Source of the DNA: an uncultured Bdellovibrio sp. | Lineage (GTDB): Bacteria > Bdellovibrionota > Bdellovibrionia > Bdellovibrionales > Bdellovibrionaceae | Assembly: GCA_937871355.1 (NCBI GenBank) | Contig: CALMPX010000206.1 | Span: 1-36,354 of the forward strand | DNA length: 36,354 nt | Direction: 5' to 3' | Shown: in pieces, positions 32,128 to 36,354 of the stretch | Position numbering within the stretch: position 1 is the first letter of the stretch | Layout of the letters: each line of letters starts with the position of its first letter | Notes under the pieces: generated by a model | Told to the model about the DNA's origin: nothing | The model's database searches: none | What the model saw: only the letters and a program-made list of their open reading frames with translations | Made by a program: the position numbers and the translations under genes

Positions 32128-32592
32128 ATGAACAATTTCATTATTTTTTCAATACTTATTTTCGCATTCACACTGGTTTCTTGTGGCTCTAAAGAAACTG
32201 AACCACAACCACTCGCGACCGCCACAGAAGAAATTTTTACCACCCATACTTTTGTTGTAAAATGGATAGGTGATGAATCTTTAAAAACAAAAACGATGAA
32301 CGATCTGACTTTAAAAAAATGCTGGATCTTAAAAGACGTCGCTCCTTTATCTCATGTTTCATCGACAGATTGTCATGAATTCGTTGAATATAAAAACAAA
32401 TCCGATGTTCACGGCGCTTATAAAAAAATAGGATCCAGCTATTTGATGGAAATCAAAGCCAGTAAAAATGATACATTCAGCGTACAGATTTTTGCTCAAG
32501 AAGGAAAAAAATTACGTCGCATTTTGAAGCCGGGAAAATTTATTGATCCCGACGACTTCGCTGAAACTTTACGACGAATGACTTTTAAATAA
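32128..32592 (+). CDS. Small lipoprotein next to the metalloprotease
   Basis: 154 residues. A hydrophobic segment ends in LVSC, a standard lipobox with Cys at about residue 19. The mature part is mixed beta-strand and Lys-rich with no recognised domain. It begins three bases after the metalloprotease stop, so the two are co-transcribed, and an accessory role such as inhibitor, chaperone or surface anchor for the protease is possible, though only from adjacency. The gene ends three bases before the convergent lipocalin gene. Confidence 0.72.
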   Translation: MNNFIIFSILIFAFTLVSCGSKETEPQPLATATEEIFTTHTFVVKWIGDESLKTKTMNDLTLKKCWILKDVAPLSHVSSTDCHEFVEYKNKSDVHGAYKKIGSSYLMEIKASKNDTFSVQIFAQEGKKLRRILKPGKFIDPDDFAETLRRMTFK

Positions 32593-32594
32593 AT

Positions 32595-33122
32595 TTATTG
32601 ATGCGGCACGACTGTTTCAATCGTCGCATCGTAACCTTTTTTATTCAGACGCTGAACGACTTCCGCAATGACTTCTTGGGCTTTTTTAGGATCTCGAGCC
32701 ATAATCCATAGGTATTTTTGATTCGGAGTACCCACGGCCGTCCAGCTATAATCTTCAGCCACGTCCACGATCAAGTAGTCAAACTTCAAAGGCCATAATG
32801 GCGACACTTTCCAGTACGCATTGGTGGTATGATTTTCGACCCAGGCTTTTTGAGGAATCGATTTTTTTATCCCGTCGAAAGACCCCTTATTGTAATTGAA
32901 ACTCACATCAATACGCTTTTCATCTTCATTCCAGGTGTATTGCTCGACGGCGTTAAAAACATCTTTCTCTAGGAAAGTAAACCGACCTGCTAGCACGTAC
33001 CACGAACCCATAAAATTTTTCAATTTGACGTCCGTTGCGGTATCCATAAATCGGGGCGTACTACATGACGATATCAATAACGAAAAAAAATAACAAAGAC
33101 TGCCTTTAGATAACGTTCTCAT
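32595..33122 (-). CDS. blc: Blc-type outer-membrane lipocalin
   Basis: 175 residues with a lipobox ending in ISSC (Cys at about 20). Lipocalin features: FMGSWYVLAGR with the conserved GxW, the central NAYWKVSPLWPLKFDYLIVDV region, and KYLWIMARDP, which is the Blc signature. Bacterial lipocalins bind lipids such as lysophospholipids at the outer membrane and are often expressed under envelope stress. The start overlaps the stop of the upstream 59-aa membrane protein by an ATGA. Confidence 0.9.
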   Translation of the reverse strand: MRTLSKGSLCYFFSLLISSCSTPRFMDTATDVKLKNFMGSWYVLAGRFTFLEKDVFNAVEQYTWNEDEKRIDVSFNYNKGSFDGIKKSIPQKAWVENHTTNAYWKVSPLWPLKFDYLIVDVAEDYSWTAVGTPNQKYLWIMARDPKKAQEVIAEVVQRLNKKGYDATIETVVPHQ

Positions 33123-33298
33123 TTTACATCCGTTACTGGGGATTTTTGACCCGATTTTTCAGAACTGAATATAAGCGGATAATATGAAATGATCGTGAAG
33201 AAAATAGCCACGACGACAATAACTGACACGAGAACAGTTTTACGCGACACTAACCCCTGAGTGTGCACTTCACTGTGCCCGGTACTTTTTGCTGACAT
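33119..33298 (-). CDS. 59-aa single-pass membrane protein
   Basis: Small gene on the minus strand: ATG at 33298 preceded by AAAGGAG at five-base spacing, 59 codons, and TGA at 33119-33121 overlapping the lipocalin start (ATGA). The product is a polar N-terminus (MSAKSTGHSEVHTQG), one hydrophobic segment (VSVIVVVAIFFTIISYY) and a charged tail. The ribosome binding site, the membrane helix and the coupling to the lipocalin gene support it. No family is recognised; a role in lipid or stress response is only inferred from the operon. Confidence 0.68.
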   Translation of the reverse strand: MSAKSTGHSEVHTQGLVSRKTVLVSVIVVVAIFFTIISYYPLIFSSEKSGQKSPVTDVK

Positions 33299-33330
33299 TA
33301 TTTCTCCTTTGTTAAATATTTATGCTTGCC

Positions 33331-33352
33331 AAAAAGAGGCCAGCCCCTTTTT
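33331..33352. terminator. Hairpin with flanking A/T runs between divergent genes
   Basis: AAAAAGAGG pairs with CCCCTTTTT around a CCAG loop (one mismatch), forming a bidirectional terminator-like hairpin. It lies between the start of the 59-aa protein and the S4 protein gene, an odd place for a terminator, so it may block read-through between the two promoters. Confidence 0.35.
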
Positions 33353-33414
33353 ACATAGAAAATGACTTTGTTTTTTGCTATAGTAACACTTATTTTTAAC
33401 GAAAGAAGTCCAAA

Positions 33415-33624
33415 ATGGAATTTAAACTAGAAGGCGAAGAGTTTATCCTTTTACAAGCATTACTCAAAGCCAGCGGTCTTTGTGAAACCGGTGGCGATGC
33501 AAAATCAGCTATTATTGATGGTCATGTTAAGGTCGATAACGAAGTCGAAACTCGCCGCGGAAAGAAAATACGTGATGGACAAGTGGTGACCTTTAACGGA
33601 AAGATAATTAAAGTTACATCTTAA
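33415..33624 (+). CDS. Small S4-domain RNA-binding protein (YbcJ-like)
   Basis: 69 residues comprising a single S4 domain: FILLQALLKASGLCETGGDAK followed by IIDGHVKVDNEVETRRGKK and a KIRDGQVVTF strand, as in the YbcJ/S4 family that binds RNA. Cytoplasmic. The ATG has a weak purine-rich upstream sequence. It is a single gene, convergent with the iron-permease-family gene downstream. Confidence 0.9.
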   Translation: MEFKLEGEEFILLQALLKASGLCETGGDAKSAIIDGHVKVDNEVETRRGKKIRDGQVVTFNGKIIKVTS

Positions 33625-33650
33625 TTTTGACGCCTAAGAGCCTGTATTGA

Positions 33651-34115
33651 TTATGTATTGTCTACAGATGGCTCTTCCTTGCTTTTTTGCTCGATAACTC
33701 GCTTAACATCTTCAACACGATCTTCTGTGATTTTCTGAGCCAGACAAAGTTCTTCGTGAAGCGAGTCTAATTCTTGATCTGATAATCGCTGTAAATCAAT
33801 CAAATGATTTCTGGCATGCGAACTGGCTCGAATCAGTTCATCTAACTTAAGATGAATGGCTCGTGCATCACGATTTTGGGTATTTTGAATAAGGAACACC
33901 ATAAGAAAAGTAATAATCGTCGTAGATGTATTTATAATTAACTGCCAGGTGTCTGAGAATTTAAACATCGGTCCAGACACCCCCCAAAGCAAAATAGTTG
34001 TGGTTGAAAACACAAAGGCGTAGGGGCTGCCAACCCAGTTGGACATCTTCTGAGCCACCACATGAAATTTTTCCGACAGGTCATTTTTTTTCACATATTC
34101 ACCCATGTTATACAC
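33651..34115 (-). CDS. Low-affinity iron permease family protein
   Basis: 154 residues with two membrane helices (about 30-52 and 60-80). The segment WVGSPYAFVFSTTTILLWG, then SDTWQLIINTSTTIITFLMVF and LIQNTQNRDARAIHLKLDEL, is the signature of this family. The name comes from yeast Fet4; the bacterial short version is often found next to stress genes and its transport role is not established. The C-terminal half is a long charged helix, probably coiled coil. An alternative ATG is nine bases downstream. Confidence 0.88.
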   Translation of the reverse strand: MYNMGEYVKKNDLSEKFHVVAQKMSNWVGSPYAFVFSTTTILLWGVSGPMFKFSDTWQLIINTSTTIITFLMVFLIQNTQNRDARAIHLKLDELIRASSHARNHLIDLQRLSDQELDSLHEELCLAQKITEDRVEDVKRVIEQKSKEEPSVDNT

Positions 34116-34151
34116 AAAACACTACTTCTTAGGACTACGATCATTTTACAT

Positions 34152-34244
34152 TATAACTGCCCTGAAGGGTTAGCAAGATGAATTACAGGCCAATTTTCAA
34201 ACGTGTCATTAAAAGCTGTAAAATAATTAGCAGCTTTTTTTATT
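34152..34244 (+). ncRNA. Candidate small RNA ending in an intrinsic terminator
   Basis: AAAAGCTG at 34211-34218 pairs with CAGCTTTT at 34231-34238, then TTTATT, a good plus-strand terminator that no coding gene reaches. Upstream, TATAAC at 34152-34157 could be a -10, followed by a CCC-TGAA-GGG hairpin at 34160-34169. A transcript of about 80 bases is plausible. The remaining gap to 34409 holds a CATTTTT/AAAAATG inverted repeat and the promoter region of the next operon. Confidence 0.3.
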
Positions 34245-34409
34245 AATACAGATGAGATTCTCGGGGCATTTTTCTAAAAATGAGGTCCCAGAAATCACTA
34301 AATATCGTCTCAATTAGCTCATAGAGTTTCTCAAGCATGGCTCTGTGTTTGCAAATATGTGATTTATGATTAACGAGTTTACTCAAACACAACCCATTAA
34401 GGAGTTCAC

Positions 34410-34592
34410 ATGATACGTGCCGCTATTTCATTTTTTATTATCGCTTTAGTCGCCTACTTTCTCGGTGCTAACGGTATAGCTGGACTATCCATCGAAGTCG
34501 GAAAAATATTGCTCTTCGTCTTTTTAGCACTCTCAGTAATTTCATTCCTTGTGGTCGCTGTCACTGGAAAAAATCCACGTCCCTTGCCTTAA
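34410..34592 (+). CDS. DUF1328-family membrane protein (YtjA-like)
   Basis: 60 residues with two membrane helices separated by a Gly/Ser loop: IIALVAYFLGANGIAGLS then GKILLFVFLALSVISFLV, the DUF1328 signature. Such small inner-membrane proteins accompany stress genes. AAGGAG six bases before the ATG. CsbD and ElaB-like genes follow on the same strand with short gaps, so it opens a stress/envelope operon. Function is unknown. Confidence 0.92.
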   Translation: MIRAAISFFIIALVAYFLGANGIAGLSIEVGKILLFVFLALSVISFLVVAVTGKNPRPLP

Positions 34593-34625
34593 TAAAAATC
34601 ACAACCAAATCTAAAGGAGATCTAT

Positions 34626-34883
34626 ATGAATTCAGCAAACGAAAATACAATCAAAGGAAAATGGTTAGAAATCAAAGGCGATGTACAAAAAGCCTGGGGT
34701 AAACTAACTGATGACGAATTAGAGCAAACTAAAGGTGACATGAAATCGATTGGTGGTTTAATCCAGCAAAGATACGGTCAAGAACAAGGCGCCTACGGCA
34801 AAAAATTAGAAGATATCTTTAAACGCTTTGAAGCTAATAAAGACACAGCCGTAAATTCAATTAAAACGTCACTTCAAAAATAA
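34626..34883 (+). CDS. CsbD-family stress protein
   Basis: 85 residues. The N-terminal part NTIKGKWLEIKGDVQKAWGK then LTDDELEQTKGD is the CsbD signature (KGxWxexKGxxxxxWGxLtDDel). CsbD proteins are abundant under general and osmotic stress; their molecular job is unknown. The second half is a charged helix. AAAGGAGA upstream. Cytoplasmic. Confidence 0.93.
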   Translation: MNSANENTIKGKWLEIKGDVQKAWGKLTDDELEQTKGDMKSIGGLIQQRYGQEQGAYGKKLEDIFKRFEANKDTAVNSIKTSLQK

Positions 34884-34893
34884 GGATATTATT

Positions 34894-35181
34894 ATGTCAA
34901 ATGTCACAAATGAAAAAATGAATAAAGTAAATGGTGCTGCAAATAATTTTTTGAACAAACTTCCAACATCACCAGATCAATTGGAAAACATGGTTCATAA
35001 AGCAGGAGAAAAAGCAGGCGAACTAACTTCAAATTTTGCCGAAACAGCGACCAGCAAATTTGAAAGCGGACGTAGTTATGTCAAAGAAAACCCAATCAAA
35101 GGGGTCGCCATCGCTGCTGCTGCGGGAATTGCCACTGGTAGCTTATTAACGATGATGTTTCGTGGAAACAAAAATAATTAA
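34894..35181 (+). CDS. ElaB/YqjD-like (DUF883) membrane-anchored protein
   Basis: 95 residues: a long helical, charged N-terminal region and a C-terminal membrane anchor YVKENPIKGVAIAAAAGIAT followed by GSLLTMMFRG, the ElaB/YqjD/DUF883 pattern. In Escherichia coli such proteins are inner-membrane, stationary-phase and ribosome-associated. It is the last gene before a strong terminator and follows the CsbD gene by ten bases. Confidence 0.88.
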   Translation: MSNVTNEKMNKVNGAANNFLNKLPTSPDQLENMVHKAGEKAGELTSNFAETATSKFESGRSYVKENPIKGVAIAAAAGIATGSLLTMMFRGNKNN

Positions 35182-35200
35182 AAAATGAATTAACATTTCT

Positions 35201-35240
35201 AAGCAGGAAAACTTTTTGATCAGTTTCCTGCTTATTTTAT
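35201..35240 (+). terminator. Intrinsic terminator of the stress operon
   Basis: AAGCAGGAAA at 35201-35210 pairs perfectly with TTTCCTGCTT at 35224-35233 (13-base loop), followed by ATTTTAT. It lies 19 bases after the DUF883 stop and just before the next gene. Confidence 0.8.
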
Positions 35241-35253
35241 GCGAGAGACTTCT

Positions 35254-35589
35254 ATGAATTTTAAAGCTTTGGTTAAAAGTTTACTTAATAAATTGATCAT
35301 CGGCATGATCTTGTCTGCTACTCTAGTTATAGCTTTGATTTATTTCTTACACTTGTTTCACGTTTACATAACCGAATTTTCCAATGGCGCAAGCATTGAA
35401 ACAACAATTTATGCAGCCATGTTTATAGTCGGAATCGTCGGAATTTATTTTCTACAGGTCGAGCCACCTCAACTTAAAAAAAGTCAACCTCAAGCCTCTC
35501 CCTTTTCACATCAGGTTGACATAGAAACACTCGGACTTACGTTTTTAGAAGGATTTTTAGATGGAATGGGGAAAAAATCGGTTACCTAA
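35254..35589 (+). CDS. Two-helix membrane protein of unknown function
   Basis: 111 residues from the ATG at 35254 (GAGAG nearby upstream; an ATG 15 bases earlier is also possible but sits in the terminator tail). Two hydrophobic segments (about residues 16-36 and 52-72) with an acidic loop between, and a polar C-terminus ending in ETLGLTFLEGFLDGMGKK. No family is recognised. It is separated from the stress operon by a terminator and is convergent with the last gene, stop to stop one base apart. Confidence 0.68.
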   Translation: MNFKALVKSLLNKLIIGMILSATLVIALIYFLHLFHVYITEFSNGASIETTIYAAMFIVGIVGIYFLQVEPPQLKKSQPQASPFSHQVDIETLGLTFLEGFLDGMGKKSVT

Positions 35590-35590
35590 C

Positions 35591-36354
35591 CTACATCTTA
35601 ATTTTTTTAATAAAAAGAACTTGTCGGTATATCAAAAAAAAGCAAATGATAAAAAATGGGGTTGCTGGCATGACCGGCAAAATCGCTCCGACAAGGCCTA
35701 ACAGAAAAAATACCAATGCGCCAAATAGCCGAAGTAAACTATAAAATTTATTTCTGTTGTTATCTTCTTGATACGTGAGCGTCACAGACATGTTCGCCAC
35801 GACGGACAAAATAATATAAAAGAAAAACCTTAAAGCTTTAATTCTTAAAGTCGATTTGCGTTCAAAGTTTTTATAAATAATTCTCTCGCAACCCGTTTCA
35901 ATAAGTTCATTTAAAACCGTATCGAAATGCTTTGTTTCTCTGGTGGACATGATATCAATATTCATCTCTAGATTTTGTTGATAGCTGGTATAATTCAAAT
36001 TAAAAGAACCAATCGTTGCAAAATGACCATCAACCGAAGCCACTTTTCCATGAAGAACTGATTTTTTCCAAAGGTAAATGTCGATGTTATGTTTTAAAAA
36101 ATAAGAATAGAGGTGTTCAGAAGCTAAGATATAGCTTGGCCAATCTGAAATTTTAGGCAAAATCAATCTGACCTTAACTCCTCTTCGCGCCGCTTGGACT
36201 AATTGTTGTTTGAATTTATGACTTGGAAAAAAATAGGCATTGACGATCGTTATTTCTTTTTGAGCTTCTTTAATTAATTTTGAATAATTTTTTGAGATCT
36301 GCCAACGACGATAGATCCAGTCGTTAATCGAAATCTTTAAAACGATATCACTGG
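35591..36354 (-). CDS. Phospholipase D/cardiolipin synthase-like protein with DUF454-like tail (5' end cut)
   Basis: The frame is open from the window edge to a TAG at 35591, about 254 residues; the shorter internal start sometimes drawn at a TTG is not needed because the frame reads through. Visible parts: the end of the first PLD half (ITIVNAYFFPSHKF, AARRGVKVRLILP) and one HKD motif, LHGKVASVDGHFATIGSFNL. The C-terminus has membrane helices with LGLVGAILPVMPATPFFII, the signature of the DUF454/YbaN family. The first HKD lies beyond the window. A cardiolipin-synthase-like enzyme with an extra membrane module is the likely identity. Confidence 0.82.
   Translation of the reverse strand, partial: SDIVLKISINDWIYRRWQISKNYSKLIKEAQKEITIVNAYFFPSHKFKQQLVQAARRGVKVRLILPKISDWPSYILASEHLYSYFLKHNIDIYLWKKSVLHGKVASVDGHFATIGSFNLNYTSYQQNLEMNIDIMSTRETKHFDTVLNELIETGCERIIYKNFERKSTLRIKALRFFFYIILSVVANMSVTLTYQEDNNRNKFYSLLRLFGALVFFLLGLVGAILPVMPATPFFIICFFLIYRQVLFIKKIKM

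Noticed and set aside
1..36354. CRISPR arrays, insertion sequences and rRNA/tRNA genes
   Set aside because: No regularly spaced repeats, transposase motifs or tRNA/rRNA consensus sequences were seen on either strand.

Overview
The window most resembles a low-GC member of the Bdellovibrionota (Bdellovibrio-like predatory bacteria). This is inferred from gene content: many small Sec-exported or lipoprotein-type proteins, an RCC1-repeat lipoprotein, myo-inositol phosphate synthesis, and several secreted peptidase- or nuclease-like proteins. No rRNA or tRNA gene was found to confirm it.

Positions 1-12406 are the right-hand part of an integrative conjugative element. After a truncated ORF and a noncoding region with a hairpin and short direct repeats come four small unknown genes joined by ATGA-type overlaps. 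A compact type IV secretion operon follows: VirB2-like pilin, VirB3, VirB4 ATPase, VirB5/TrbJ, VirB6, VirB8/TraE, a VirB9/TraK-like protein with only the N-terminal domain, and VirB10. Next come an FtsK/TcpA-type coupling ATPase, a replication-relaxation family protein, a small lipoprotein and a small possibly DNA-binding protein. The element ends with a translationally coupled micro-ORF, an HTH (excisionase-like) gene over a 26-bp palindrome, and a tyrosine integrase. A diderm VirB-like channel paired with a coupling and relaxation pair best known from Gram-positive elements is the most unusual system here. No recognisable relaxase, VirB11 or VirD4 is visible; the left end of the element lies outside the window.

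Positions 12407-16220 hold small secreted proteins, a VF530-type DNA-binding protein and a secreted protein with a clan-CD-like His/Cys pair. Two of the small secreted-protein genes share a conserved leader that folds the same way in both (outer stem, 7-nt bulge, inner stem) while the inner-stem sequence differs. A 69-bp direct repeat (56/69 identical) flanks a two-gene cassette at 15108-16151.

Positions 16215-22077 carry a selD-selU pair (selenium for tRNA 2-selenouridine), a DUF1275 membrane protein, a small secreted protein, and a CDP-alcohol phosphatidyltransferase beside myo-inositol-phosphate synthase, which suggests inositol phospholipid synthesis.

Positions 22103-36354 carry a large RCC1-repeat lipoprotein split by an apparent one-base frameshift, a phospholipase D-like lipoprotein, a lytic transglycosylase, an RluA pseudouridine synthase, a TfoX-N protein, a secreted HExxH metalloprotease, a lipocalin operon with a previously uncalled 59-aa membrane protein, an S4 RNA-binding protein, a stress/envelope cluster (DUF1328, CsbD, ElaB/YqjD-like) and, running off the right edge, a phospholipase D/cardiolipin synthase-like protein fused to a DUF454-like membrane tail.
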